Below, piece after piece: positions 18,258 through 28,039 of a DNA stretch of 64,000 nt. Position 1 is the first letter of the stretch, and each line of letters begins with the position of its first letter. The notes under the pieces were generated by a model that saw only the letters and a list, made by a program, of their open reading frames with translations, did no database searches and had not been told where the DNA came from. Source of the DNA: RGIG3002 sp964449325 (GTDB lineage Bacteria > Bacillota > Clostridia > Lachnospirales > Lachnospiraceae); the NCBI GenBank assembly GCA_964449325.1, contig CAYUYJ010000001.1, forward strand, positions 62,001 through 126,000. Direction: 5' to 3'. Both the position numbers and the translations under genes were made by a program.

Positions 18258-19298
18258 TCAAATACGTCTGCCTCCGTTCAATATTCCCCATAATGCCGGG
18301 CAGATTTTTTTTAATAATTTTGCAACAGCAAAAACAACCAACAAACTGATACCTGCCGCCAAAAGATAATTCACAGCAGCCACCATCTGATTATGCGGTA
18401 ATATTGCAGCCAGACCTTTCTTTACAAAATCTACCAAAAGCGGATGGACGGAATAGATAAAGAAAGTAATTTTCATCCACCAAAACGTATTCTCATATTG
18501 GAGCACATTCAACCCAAACCAGAATACCACCACATTGATAAGCAACAAGCTATACAATATAAAATTTCCATACGGAAGCTTTATTTCGTTAAACTCTATA
18601 ACAAATCTGAGTCCCAAAAGCAGCACTGAAGCAATGCAGCAGCCTGCTGTCGCTTTTCCCCGTTCCACCTTTTCAAACATTTCTGCCTTGTGTGTAGCAA
18701 AATAGCAACCCAGACACCAAAATACAAGCATATCCAGATGTATTCCATAAGCCACTGCCGGAATCCGGCTCCACCCGAAATTAATAAAATATAGTACGAG
18801 CATAAAAACAAAACCAAATTTTTGCTTCATTACCATCCAAATTAAAGGAGCCAAGGCGATATACAGAATAAGCTGATACATAAACCAGTAAACCCCGTTA
18901 TATTTATAAAACAGCAATGATGTTACAAGTTCCTTAAATGATACAGGGACTTCACCGGTCTGCATAATAGAAGCAATCATCGGTATTCTTACCAGAATTG
19001 CAAATGCAATATAATACATCAGATTCCATAACAGATAGGGAAGCAGTACGCTCTTTGCCCTTGTTTTATATTTAGAAATAATTTTACTTTTATCATAATT
19101 TCTGTAAAAAAGGTAGGCGGATATCATAAAAAAGGAGGGAACTGCCAGATTCCCGACAGTATTGGAGATGAAATACTCCCCTCCACTCACTGCATCGCTT
19201 AAAACATCCTCATAAATAAGTATGTTCTGGCTATGAAGCAAAACTACCATCACGGCTAATATGAAGTTGACCGTTGTCACTTTATTATGGAATTTCAT
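18258..19298 (-). CDS. Acyltransferase-3 family membrane O-acyltransferase
   Basis: The 346-residue protein has about ten hydrophobic segments and the family's early histidine in VMVVLLHSQNIL (about residue 22), followed by VPSFFMISAYLFYRNYDKS, the usual second motif with (F)F(M)ISGYL-like sequence. Acyltransferase-3 proteins move acetyl or other acyl groups across the membrane to sugars of surface glycans. GGGAGG precedes the ATG. It is one of at least four acyl-transfer systems in the window, beside the LbH acetyltransferase and two MBOAT systems. Confidence 0.85.
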   Translation of the reverse strand: MKFHNKVTTVNFILAVMVVLLHSQNILIYEDVLSDAVSGGEYFISNTVGNLAVPSFFMISAYLFYRNYDKSKIISKYKTRAKSVLLPYLLWNLMYYIAFAILVRIPMIASIMQTGEVPVSFKELVTSLLFYKYNGVYWFMYQLILYIALAPLIWMVMKQKFGFVFMLVLYFINFGWSRIPAVAYGIHLDMLVFWCLGCYFATHKAEMFEKVERGKATAGCCIASVLLLGLRFVIEFNEIKLPYGNFILYSLLLINVVVFWFGLNVLQYENTFWWMKITFFIYSVHPLLVDFVKKGLAAILPHNQMVAAVNYLLAAGISLLVVFAVAKLLKKICPALWGILNGGRRI

Positions 19299-19319
19299 CC
19301 GTTCCCTCCCGGCATACTA

Positions 19320-21119
19320 TCAGTTCTCTACAATGAACCCTTCTTCATTCTCAAAAATCCAGTTTTTCTCATTGAAATATTCCGTGTTATCTTTATATAG
19401 TGCCGATTCCTTCAACACGACATAGCGCTTTACTTTATCACCATCCAATAACTTTTTCCAGGAATCTCCTTCTGATTCAACAATCCTATAAGTCAAATTA
19501 TTAGGCATTCCTGTAATTGCACTGTACCAGTTAGATTGTCCTTGGCAGTCCTTCCAACCGGCAAAATACACTATTTCATCTGTACCTCCGAAATGTTCCA
19601 TAACATATTGACAGATTTCAAACTGTGCCGTACTATATTTTTCCGCTTCAAAATCATGCTGCAGTATTTCCATATTCTTGTAATACAAATTATTTCCCAG
19701 AGTTCCCTCATCTGTGAGCCATTCCGGTCCTAATTCGTTTATCCGCTCCTCAACATGTCCAAATGAGGATACTAGCGATATGCCCAATACCGCCAGATAA
19801 GAATAGACATACTTCTTTTCACTTTCTTCTATTTTGACTGTTTCCATTGTCAATGCTATGACAACCCAATGCATTATCCATAGCGGATAGTAAAATTTAT
19901 AGTAATAATATCCCGATATCACTCCCGCAAAATGTGCACACAATACAATAATCTGCAAAGCGACAAGGCTTAAATAAATCACTCCGTAGGTATACATATG
20001 CTTTTTCTTAAAACAGTATATGAAGAAAACAATAAGAATCGGAAGTGTCCACAAAAAGTCACTGTACAAGTTTCTGTAGCATCCTCCATGCACCCTCAGA
20101 CTTGCCAATATGGAAGTCTCTCTGCTGTAACCATGAAAAAAGCTAAAATAACCAAACAACGCAACCAATATACAGAAGACAATGCCGCCTCCCAATAGAA
20201 GCAGATTCTTTTTTGTAAACTTGATTTTCCTTTTTTTTCCTTCCAATATTCCGACTATGAGCAGAACCCACAACACTGCAGGAGCAAACAGATTATAGCA
20301 AAGTACGGTTCCTGAAAAGCCTGCCAATAAATTAGCTCCAAGCCATGCCGTGCTTCTCTTTTTTTCCCTGCACTGTACTATTTCATAAAACACATAGCAT
20401 ACAAGAACCGCTCCCCATCCCCAATAAACATAATGTCCGTCAATATAGCTGTAAAGCGGATATCCCAGCCAGCAAAGTGCAGCTAAAACCGGTGCAACAT
20501 ACCCGGTTACTTTCTTTTTGGCAATGCTGCTCATCATGGCATAAATAAACAGAATCTGGAAATAATAGCCTAGAGAGTCTGCAAAAACAAAAGCTTTATA
20601 ATATTTAATCTCTTCCAGAAACGGGGTAAATAAATCGATAAGCATAGCATTATGGAATGCTGAAAAGTACATCCCGCTTACTTTACCTGTCCGCACGATA
20701 TCCAGCGCAGCTCCCAGATGGTTTCCCGCATCTGTATTATAGTTATAAGAAGGACGCATTTCATAAGAAAATACGGTAAGCTCCACTGCAAGAAATACAA
20801 CGGTCAACAGTCCTGCCGAAAAGATTTCTCTTTTCCCGATTGACAGCTTCTGTACTTTCTTTTTCCCTGCAATCATTGCCCACAAAATGATAGACGGAAC
20901 TGCATAAATGATACTGACTGTTCCTACATTTACAGGTACCTTAATAAGCTTATATGCCCCTGCTGCCACGGCGCCAAAGCACATAACAAACAGGATACTC
21001 ATTAACCCTTCTGCTAAGAGCGATAACTTTTCCTCCGCTTTCGGATAAAACAAAACGCTTCCTACAAAGGAAATAAATGAAACCACAAAAAATAACCTGA
21101 CTCCTATTTCTACTATCAT
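19320..21119 (-). CDS. Polytopic GT-C-like membrane protein
   Basis: This 599-residue protein has about 12-13 hydrophobic segments in residues 1-460 and a soluble C-terminal region. Between the early helices lies SYNYNTDAGNHLGAALDI, where an Asp in the first outer loop is what GT-C glycosyltransferases use for catalysis. This fits enzymes that take a sugar from undecaprenyl-phosphate outside the membrane, such as the product of the DPM-like enzyme encoded nearby. I do not recognise the exact family. An O-antigen polymerase is an alternative, but the Asp-loop speaks for GT-C. Confidence 0.6.
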   Translation of the reverse strand: MIVEIGVRLFFVVSFISFVGSVLFYPKAEEKLSLLAEGLMSILFVMCFGAVAAGAYKLIKVPVNVGTVSIIYAVPSIILWAMIAGKKKVQKLSIGKREIFSAGLLTVVFLAVELTVFSYEMRPSYNYNTDAGNHLGAALDIVRTGKVSGMYFSAFHNAMLIDLFTPFLEEIKYYKAFVFADSLGYYFQILFIYAMMSSIAKKKVTGYVAPVLAALCWLGYPLYSYIDGHYVYWGWGAVLVCYVFYEIVQCREKKRSTAWLGANLLAGFSGTVLCYNLFAPAVLWVLLIVGILEGKKRKIKFTKKNLLLLGGGIVFCILVALFGYFSFFHGYSRETSILASLRVHGGCYRNLYSDFLWTLPILIVFFIYCFKKKHMYTYGVIYLSLVALQIIVLCAHFAGVISGYYYYKFYYPLWIMHWVVIALTMETVKIEESEKKYVYSYLAVLGISLVSSFGHVEERINELGPEWLTDEGTLGNNLYYKNMEILQHDFEAEKYSTAQFEICQYVMEHFGGTDEIVYFAGWKDCQGQSNWYSAITGMPNNLTYRIVESEGDSWKKLLDGDKVKRYVVLKESALYKDNTEYFNEKNWIFENEEGFIVEN

Positions 21120-21140
21120 TTTCCTGTCTCCTATCCTCTA

Positions 21141-22100
21141 CTACATGACACGGTGGCTCAAAATTTCTTCCTCCAAGCCGTATCTTCCTTTTGAAAAAAT
21201 ATATTGAAACTCAAATCCTTCCGATAAAAGTACGGTTCCTACCGTTCCTGATGTTCTGCCCGCAATCAATCCGTTACATCTTGATAATATATAAATGGAA
21301 GTCAGATAATCCAGACCATTTTGGCGCGGTGTATCTCCTACAAATTCCTTATTATAATTCAGAAATGTATCCGTACTCTTGACTCTTTTTTGTCTATTAT
21401 ATAATAGTCTGTCCCCATACTTCTTTTCAAGTTTCTGCAGAATCTGCTCATCCTCCGTAGCCACATAAATTTTCTCGCAGCTATATTTTTCCATATAGCA
21501 GTCAATTTTTTCTGCGATTTCCTCTACGGTAGGCTGCACCGGATGATTATAGGGCTTCAAGGTTGTATAATCCGTTCCTCTTGCCAGCACACCAAGAATC
21601 CTGCCTTTGTTTTCTCCCAATATTTCCTTCTCTGCTTTTTCCAGATGCTCCTTTACAGAATCCTGAAATACAACATATTTTCGCACAATCCTTCTATAAT
21701 AATCAACAATGTCTTTATTTAGGAAAAAATCCAGACTTTCATTGGGATGGAAATCAGGAATATCATTCCATACATATCTTGCTTTTTTGGATGCCAATGC
21801 TTCCTCCACACCGACTCCCGCAGGCTGTCGGAAGAAATACTCATATGTGTTGACTTTTCCGACCTCCCCTTCCTTATGATACACATTTTGAAAGTTCTTC
21901 ATATCCACCACCGGAATATAATTCTTTCGTAAGGCATACTCAATCCATGCAGTATTGGTAATAAAGTATGCAAATAATCCAAGTGGCGAACTTCCGCATT
22001 CTCTTTTTATTATCAAATACTTACTGTTACCTAAATTTTCTTTATTGAAATGTCTTTCAAAACGATATAATTTTTCTGACACCGGACAATTTATGTTCAT
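21141..22100 (-). CDS. Fucosyltransferase-like protein (GT11/O-FucT-like fold)
   Basis: The 319-residue protein contains GVLARGTDYTTLKPYNHP near residue 190, resembling the HxRRGD(Y) loop that binds GDP-fucose in GT11, GT23 and protein O-fucosyltransferases, and IYVATEDEQILQKLEKKYG, the usual second GDP-site segment with TD/TE. Near the end CNGLIAGRTSGTVGTVLLS matches the S/T-rich closing motif. The first histidine of HxRRGD is replaced (LARGTD). The donor could be GDP-fucose or a relative. ATG at 22100 with AGGG eight bases upstream is preferred over a GTG at 22109. Confidence 0.6.
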   Translation of the reverse strand: MNINCPVSEKLYRFERHFNKENLGNSKYLIIKRECGSSPLGLFAYFITNTAWIEYALRKNYIPVVDMKNFQNVYHKEGEVGKVNTYEYFFRQPAGVGVEEALASKKARYVWNDIPDFHPNESLDFFLNKDIVDYYRRIVRKYVVFQDSVKEHLEKAEKEILGENKGRILGVLARGTDYTTLKPYNHPVQPTVEEIAEKIDCYMEKYSCEKIYVATEDEQILQKLEKKYGDRLLYNRQKRVKSTDTFLNYNKEFVGDTPRQNGLDYLTSIYILSRCNGLIAGRTSGTVGTVLLSEGFEFQYIFSKGRYGLEEEILSHRVM

Positions 22101-22118
22101 TTTTATCACCCTATCTCT

Positions 22119-23690
22119 CTATTCGCTTCCCTGCGCTTTATCTGCGCCCTGCTCATCCCTTTTTCCCTCTGTTTTTTGCACGAAATTTTTTGCAATATTC
22201 AGGAAATATTTATATTCATCCGTTCTTCCGAAAAATAATGTGATAAGGACTATCGGAATCAGAATACAAAACATCACCTGTACACCGAAACTCAAAATAG
22301 TGTATTGACTTTGAAACATTGCATTACATATAAATCTTATCATAATAACTTCCAGCCCCTCAACAACAACATATGCAATATATTTTCCCCAAAGTATTCG
22401 CCATTTTAATGAAGATTGAAAATACTTACCACAAAGCAAGATACTTTTTGATATCCAGAAAAACAATTGGGAAAGACAGGTTCCAATCAGTACCCCCTCA
22501 ATTCCAAGCCAAAAAGCCAAAAGGATGGAACTACCAAGATTCAAGGCCGCCCCCGCAAAATGAATCCATTTTTCATATGAAAAATAGCCCAAAACACTAT
22601 CAAACTCTCCCAATGGACCATAAATCATACTAATAAAAATATCAATTACGATAAGCACCGGTATCCGTCCTGTCATTAAATACTGTTCCCCATATACCAG
22701 AGCCACGAAAGTATCTGTACATACAATCAAACCGGCGGCTGCTACATTCACTACTACATATCTGGCAAAAGTATATCGTTTCAACATGACAAAAGCGGCT
22801 TCTTTGTCTTTCATATGCACAAAATTTCCTACTGTTGCCATAATGGAATCTGTCATACTACTCATTAGATTTTTCACAGAATTTGTTACTATTTTATAAT
22901 TTGACATGCTTCCTACATTCGTAACCCCAAGAATTCCGGAAATTACCAAATTATCCGTGGTACTATATACATAACCTGCCAGTTTTCCCATCAGAATTTC
23001 TTTTGTGTCTTTAAAAATTTCCTTTATCTCACTATATTTCTTTACATTCTTTCTCTTTAACAATGGATAGTATTTATCGCAATATACCGAGACAATCATA
23101 TTGGACAGTACTGATTGCAGCAGCATTAATACCAGATAGATCACATAGTTTTTTAAAAGTATCAATACACCAATTCGAAGAATGCAAAACAGAAGATTGC
23201 AACACATATCTATAATTTTACATATATACTGCTTCTGATCCACATACAGCAGTGAGCGCTTATATGCAAAAAAATAAGTAGAAGACGTTGTAAGAAGCTG
23301 GATAAAATAAGCCAGTCTTACAAAAGATAAATCAACCGATACATCCTTCATAAAAAGAGGGAGAAACAGCAAAAGAATGTTACCTACCACAAAAACAACA
23401 ATGCCTATCACATTATACAAAAAACTATATAGCTTCATTAAGCTTGCTATCATTTCCGTATCGTCTTCTACCAGAGGTTTATACAGCCTGTATGTAATCG
23501 CTCCGCCCACTCCCAGCTCTGCCAAAGACAAAAAACCGAGCATATCGGTAATTACACCGTTAATTCCCAATATTTCCAATCCAAGATAATACAAAAAGCA
23601 CTTCTGTATTACAAATCCAAAAATCATGGAAACCATATGGCCGCTTATTCCTATTGCACTATTCTTTAATACAACTTTACTGCTTAACAC
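22119..23690 (-). CDS. Wzx-type repeat-unit flippase
   Basis: The 523-residue protein has about 12-14 hydrophobic segments and starts KNSAIGISGHMVSMIFGFVIQKCFLYY, followed by GINGVITDMLGFLSLAELGVG, typical of the polysaccharide transporter (Wzx/MOP) family in Firmicutes. It would flip undecaprenyl-PP-linked repeat units for polymerisation by the Wzy-like proteins at 32946 and 42410. The last 25 residues are charged and cytoplasmic. It is the only MOP-type flippase in the window; two ABC-type flippases are also present. Confidence 0.85.
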   Translation of the reverse strand: MLSSKVVLKNSAIGISGHMVSMIFGFVIQKCFLYYLGLEILGINGVITDMLGFLSLAELGVGGAITYRLYKPLVEDDTEMIASLMKLYSFLYNVIGIVVFVVGNILLLFLPLFMKDVSVDLSFVRLAYFIQLLTTSSTYFFAYKRSLLYVDQKQYICKIIDMCCNLLFCILRIGVLILLKNYVIYLVLMLLQSVLSNMIVSVYCDKYYPLLKRKNVKKYSEIKEIFKDTKEILMGKLAGYVYSTTDNLVISGILGVTNVGSMSNYKIVTNSVKNLMSSMTDSIMATVGNFVHMKDKEAAFVMLKRYTFARYVVVNVAAAGLIVCTDTFVALVYGEQYLMTGRIPVLIVIDIFISMIYGPLGEFDSVLGYFSYEKWIHFAGAALNLGSSILLAFWLGIEGVLIGTCLSQLFFWISKSILLCGKYFQSSLKWRILWGKYIAYVVVEGLEVIMIRFICNAMFQSQYTILSFGVQVMFCILIPIVLITLFFGRTDEYKYFLNIAKNFVQKTEGKRDEQGADKAQGSE

Positions 23691-23704
23691 GTGACTTTCT
23701 CCTA

Positions 23705-24661
23705 TTAACGTCTATTTAATCCTAATGCTCTTTTGACCAATCGTCCGATTTTATGTTTTGTTTCCCTGTATTTAAATTTCATTTTAACCCGAAAGAAACA
23801 AACACTGTCATACTTTTCTATTCCTATCAGTTTCCGAAACCATTCTTTTTTAGAGAGTCCTGTAATTCCTTTTATTGGTGAATCCCACTTTTCAAAGGAT
23901 ACCGCTTCATATTTTCCTGCCATCCACTGAATCTGCTCAGGCGAAGGATTATATCCAATCATGGATATTGTATATCTGCAGGACGAATAAGGAATGCAAT
24001 GATATACTTCCGGATGCTCTGTCATCACATAGGTTCCAAACGTTTCATACTCACTAAATCCGCTGCTTGAAAGCATGTCTGGTTCTACCGCGGACAATAT
24101 CTTCTCAAAAAAGGAAGTGCCTTTTAATTTTTCCCGACCTTCAATCTCCTGAATCATTTCCCGCATATAACCGGCATGAATCAACATATGCTCAGAAATA
24201 AACGATTCCTTCCTTATTTTCTTTAAGTCAAGCAAATTTTTTAACGTTGTAAAATAAGGCTCGTTATATTCTTCTTTCAATGCCATAAAGGGATGTCCGT
24301 TTTCATCAAATAATTCAATTTTTCTGACCGGTATGGTATCGCCATCCCAAACCAGATAATAATCGTCTTTGCATCTAAAGGCATATGCCATTTTCAAAAA
24401 CTGCTGAAAATACCAGCCGGTTCTTCCTTCTTTTCCGCTTTTCTCTCTGATTATGGCATCAATTGATTGAAAGTTCATATGAGGGTACACGGTGTCTTCA
24501 TTTACAAAGGAAACAGTTTGTCCCGATTGCCTAATGATTTCACCTGTCTTTTCATTACCAATAATAACAACCTCATCCACCGGAAGATACTTCTCAATAA
24601 ATTCCAGATTTTCAATCGCTCGTTTCGTATCCTCTGCTGAAACAATCATCACCAACTGCAT
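23705..24661 (-). CDS. DUF6492-like putative glycosyltransferase
   Basis: This 318-residue protein opens LVMIVSAEDTKRAIENLEF and has YYLVWDGDTIPVRKIELF near residue 100, a DXD motif in a GT-A context, then HMLIHAGYMREMI. This matches what I know of the DUF6492 family found in glycan loci and thought to be glycosyltransferases. The catalytic role is inferred from the DXD motif. It lies between the GT-D-like gene and the flippase gene with 12-14 base gaps. Confidence 0.6.
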   Translation of the reverse strand: MQLVMIVSAEDTKRAIENLEFIEKYLPVDEVVIIGNEKTGEIIRQSGQTVSFVNEDTVYPHMNFQSIDAIIREKSGKEGRTGWYFQQFLKMAYAFRCKDDYYLVWDGDTIPVRKIELFDENGHPFMALKEEYNEPYFTTLKNLLDLKKIRKESFISEHMLIHAGYMREMIQEIEGREKLKGTSFFEKILSAVEPDMLSSSGFSEYETFGTYVMTEHPEVYHCIPYSSCRYTISMIGYNPSPEQIQWMAGKYEAVSFEKWDSPIKGITGLSKKEWFRKLIGIEKYDSVCFFRVKMKFKYRETKHKIGRLVKRALGLNRR

Positions 24662-24673
24662 AACTAAACTCCT

Positions 24674-25672
24674 TTACTTCCAGTAACACCCATTCTCCAC
24701 GATGCCTGCCCGTCTCGGTGTCTCCTCTACAGACGGATAGGTCCAGTCCTCATTAAAGAATGTGGCAATTTTACTCGGATAGTTTTCTTCCCATCTTCTT
24801 CCCTTTATGCCAAACAAAAGCTGGGTTACGCCGCCCAAATGAATTGCCTGCTTTCCGGCTTTTTTCAGCTTTCCGGCAAGGGGCATTCCATAAGCGCCAC
24901 AGCCTAAAATGGCAATATCAAAATCAATCTTCATCGCCTCTTCATACATATACTCAAGGGCTTCAAACCAGTTGGCAAACCGTGCGTCCGTCTCTCCTGC
25001 AAAGGTCTGTAAAGCCTTTAAGGTTTTCAGTTCAAACTCCGGCAGTACCTTTTTCCCCGGAAACAGCTTTTCCCTTTTGGCATACTGCGCCTTTATGGTT
25101 TCTTCAAAAGGATGAATCACCAATACTTTTTTTCCTTCCAGTGCCGCAGACCACGGATGCCTGCCAAACCACGGCTCCAACCGGAACAGATAAGTAAGCT
25201 TTGTCTGTTTCATATATTCTTCAATGACAAAGTCCTCCATATGCAAATGCCACATGCCAAGCAAATCCACTTCCTTGCAGGTTTCCAGCATCAAATCGGT
25301 GAAGGGCTCCGCAAGGGAAATATCTGCCGGAAAGAAGCCCGCCCCCTCGCAGGAACGGTAAAACCACTCCTCCAGCCGTTTTGTATTCTCCGCGCTTTCC
25401 CCTACAATGCGTTGTTTCAGCACACTGGTCATAATCGAAAGCTCGGTATTCCCGAAACGGCACGCCAAAAAAGGCTCCCCGGATTTGATTTTTTCTGTAA
25501 TATAGGCATTCGTCTTTTCTACTGACATCACCCACTGCCCCGCAAAGTGAGGCATCACCGGCTCTCTGTGCAGATATTTCACAATGAGATGTCTGCGCAG
25601 TGCCTTATTGAAATATATATCCCTGATTTTCCATTTTTTTTCGTAGCGAAGCCACTTTTCTTTCTGTTCCAT
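24674..25672 (-). CDS. GT-D-fold-like putative glycosyltransferase (copy 1)
   Basis: The 332-residue protein has ACRFGNTELSIM, corresponding to the RFGDGE region of GT-D (DUF1792) enzymes, then GAGFFPAD, KKVLVIHPFEETIKAQY, a FELKTLKALQ segment, NWFEALEYMYEEA, DIAILGCGAYGMPLAGKL and KQAIHLGGVTQLLFGIKG. Two other genes here (30762-31727 and 59465-60421) share every one of these blocks and end in YW. The Asp of a DXE-type motif is Asn here. The ATG at 25672 is chosen because AGGAAG lies seven bases before it; a TTG at 25696 overlaps the AAA gene's end. Confidence 0.62.
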   Translation of the reverse strand: MEQKEKWLRYEKKWKIRDIYFNKALRRHLIVKYLHREPVMPHFAGQWVMSVEKTNAYITEKIKSGEPFLACRFGNTELSIMTSVLKQRIVGESAENTKRLEEWFYRSCEGAGFFPADISLAEPFTDLMLETCKEVDLLGMWHLHMEDFVIEEYMKQTKLTYLFRLEPWFGRHPWSAALEGKKVLVIHPFEETIKAQYAKREKLFPGKKVLPEFELKTLKALQTFAGETDARFANWFEALEYMYEEAMKIDFDIAILGCGAYGMPLAGKLKKAGKQAIHLGGVTQLLFGIKGRRWEENYPSKIATFFNEDWTYPSVEETPRRAGIVENGCYWK

Positions 25673-25676
25673 CCTC

Positions 25677-27248
25677 TTACTTCCTGTATTCTTCAATCAC
25701 GCATTCATGTTTTCTTGTATCCTTGTCATAGTTGATACCCACCAACAGAATATTTCCCTGATATTCCTCTAAACTCTTACAATACTGTTTCTTTTTAATC
25801 TGTCCGATTGCCCCATCCGCTGATTTATCCCATTTCAATTCCACTACCAATGCCGGTTTTTCCGGAAACTTTTTTCTCGGAAGATATACCATATCAGCAA
25901 AACCCTTTCCGGTAGGCAGTTCCCGATAGACAGTATAGAAGTTCCTTGCAGTATATAACGCAAGAGAAATCGTATAGCTCAAAGCATTTTCGTCATGATA
26001 CTGGATATGGGAAGTCTCAAAATGAGCCTGTTCTATCTCCTGGGCTACACGCTCGCTCTTACCTGCCCAGATAGCCTCCAGTGTCGCTGACGAATGCAAA
26101 AGTGTTTTCGACACTTCTCCCCAATCAGAAACAGACACCGCATTAAAAAATTCTCTTCGGATTTCATTATTGGGAATAAAGACACTTTCGTTATCAAAAT
26201 CATATCCTACATATCCAAGATGAACCAATAACGTCAGCACATCATCCTTTGTATGAAACGTGACCATATCGTTGCTAAAACTTCCGGTATTTATCCGTAC
26301 TTTTTCCCCCGACATCATACTAAGCACATCATCCTTTAAGCCGTCAAAGTTCATATCAATATACACTCGCAAAGCTTCAAAGGTTTCTGTCTGATTCCAA
26401 TAAGTATCACAAACCCCCGATAAAACTGCTTCCACCACAGATTTCGGACTATAAATGGAGAACTCCGTCTCAAAGCGATACCCATCATACCATTCCTTGA
26501 TTTCCTCCAAACTTCTTTCATACTTTTCACATAACTTGGCTACTTCTTTTTCTGTAAATCCCACAAACTCCGTCAACTGCCTTGGATTTGTCATGGAAAA
26601 CTCACTAAACATATTGAGTGCCGAATGTGTTCCATATTTTTTTATGGGAAGAATTCCCGTCATATAGGCAAGATAAACGTACTCCCTGTCCTTTAATAAA
26701 TCCCGCAAGAAATCCAGATATTTATCCTGCTCTTCCTTTTGTCCCTTGTATTCCCTGAAAATGCAGTCCCATTCATCAATAATGACTACAAAAGGCCGCT
26801 TTGTTTTCTGATATACATCCTGCATACTTTGGGTCAAGTCCGCATCATCGAAATAATCCACATCCGGATATTCCTGTTTAATCTCCCTCATAACAAACTT
26901 ATTTAGCCGTTCAAGCATTTTCTTCATGGAATCACTTTTACTTAAAAATTCCTGCATGTTCAGCATAATCACGTCATAGTGATTCAGATGCTCTAAAAAA
27001 CTATCACTCTCCGCAATTTTCAAGTTTCGAAATAATTCTTCGGAATCACATCCCCTGCTGTAGTATGCCGCAAGCATGGAAGCTGCCATGGATTTACCAA
27101 AACGGCGCGGACGACTGATACAAACATATTTTTGGTTTGTATGCATTATTCCGTTTGTATATGCTATTAATCCTGTTTTATCCACATATATTTCTGAATT
27201 CAGAGCTTCTTCAAATCTAATATTACCCGGATTCAAATAAATTCCCAT
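25677..27248 (-). CDS. AAA ATPase with C-terminal PD-(D/E)XK domain (copy 1)
   Basis: The 523-residue protein has YVDKT at 21-25, a Walker A RPRRFGKS at 46-53, Walker B VVIIDEWD and, at the C-terminus, FADMVY followed by LVVELKWD and GQIKKKQY, the D..ExK..Q order of a PD-(D/E)XK nuclease domain. This matches the AAA-ATPase_like/PDDEXK_9 family (PF09820/PF08011), abundant in gut Clostridia and Bacteroidetes and of unknown role. It is embedded between glycosyltransferase genes and directly upstream of a GT-D-like gene. AAAGGAG precedes the ATG. A possible own promoter has an extended -10 (TGATACAAT, 27287-27295) without a good -35. Confidence 0.8.
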   Translation of the reverse strand: MGIYLNPGNIRFEEALNSEIYVDKTGLIAYTNGIMHTNQKYVCISRPRRFGKSMAASMLAAYYSRGCDSEELFRNLKIAESDSFLEHLNHYDVIMLNMQEFLSKSDSMKKMLERLNKFVMREIKQEYPDVDYFDDADLTQSMQDVYQKTKRPFVVIIDEWDCIFREYKGQKEEQDKYLDFLRDLLKDREYVYLAYMTGILPIKKYGTHSALNMFSEFSMTNPRQLTEFVGFTEKEVAKLCEKYERSLEEIKEWYDGYRFETEFSIYSPKSVVEAVLSGVCDTYWNQTETFEALRVYIDMNFDGLKDDVLSMMSGEKVRINTGSFSNDMVTFHTKDDVLTLLVHLGYVGYDFDNESVFIPNNEIRREFFNAVSVSDWGEVSKTLLHSSATLEAIWAGKSERVAQEIEQAHFETSHIQYHDENALSYTISLALYTARNFYTVYRELPTGKGFADMVYLPRKKFPEKPALVVELKWDKSADGAIGQIKKKQYCKSLEEYQGNILLVGINYDKDTRKHECVIEEYRK

Positions 27249-27310
27249 TTCTGCTCCTTTCTGCCTGCTTCACGCCTATGGTACCTATTGTATCACTTTC
27301 ACATACATTT

Positions 27311-28039
27311 TTATCTAAATAACTTCCCTATTTTATATTTTAATACAATAAAATTATATCTCTTTTTCGTAATAATTCCATAAGTAAGCCATAATTTCAT
27401 GGTTTCGATATAAGCTGCCCCGGTTCCTGATGCACCGCCCAGCGCGTAATTGGAAATCAGCTTATACACCGGTGTAAACTCCACTTCTTTATCCGCCTGC
27501 ATCCGCAGCATAAACTCATAATCTGCAGAATAGCGGTATGACGTATCAAACACCCCTTTATCCTCATACAGCTTTTTTGTCACAAAACAGGTGGGATGGG
27601 TAATCATCTGATTTTTCAGGTTCGTATGATGAAAAATGCAGATGGAAGTTTCCTGTCCGTCCTGTAACATCCGCTCAAACCCATACAAAATCTGGTAGGG
27701 CGTATCAGACCGTTCCTTCACGATATGCTCCACCGCTTCCGGTTCATAATAATCATCACTGTTTACAATTCCAATCAGTTCTCCGCCTGCCAGCCGGATT
27801 CCTTTATTCATGGCATCGTAAATTCCCTTGTCCGGCTCGGAATAAATTTTCATCCTGCCGCCGAATGCTTTTTCATAGGATTTTGCAATTTCCACAGTCT
27901 TATCCGTAGAAGCACCGTCTATAATCAAATATTCGATATTATGGTAAGTCTGATTCAGCACACTTTCTATCGTTTTGCGAATCGTCTTTTCACTATTAAA
28001 ACATGGTGTGATAACTGTAATTAATCTGCTTTCATCCAT
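27311..28039 (-). CDS. GT2 family glycosyltransferase
   Basis: The 242-residue protein starts ITVITPCFNSEKTIRKTIES with IIDGASTDKTVEIA and VNSDDYYEPEAV (the metal-binding acidic motif). It is built like the product of 14382-15137. It overlaps the upstream glycosyltransferase gene by 19 bases; AAGGA eight bases before the ATG shows that this overlap is real. Its stop is 62 bases before the AAA ATPase start. The donor is unknown. Confidence 0.82.
   Translation of the reverse strand: MDESRLITVITPCFNSEKTIRKTIESVLNQTYHNIEYLIIDGASTDKTVEIAKSYEKAFGGRMKIYSEPDKGIYDAMNKGIRLAGGELIGIVNSDDYYEPEAVEHIVKERSDTPYQILYGFERMLQDGQETSICIFHHTNLKNQMITHPTCFVTKKLYEDKGVFDTSYRYSADYEFMLRMQADKEVEFTPVYKLISNYALGGASGTGAAYIETMKLWLTYGIITKKRYNFIVLKYKIGKLFR

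Noticed and set aside
25221..25535. Second minus-strand frame inside the GT-D-like gene (104 codons)
   Set aside because: It is out of frame with a gene whose motifs are conserved in two paralogues, and it has no domain of its own.
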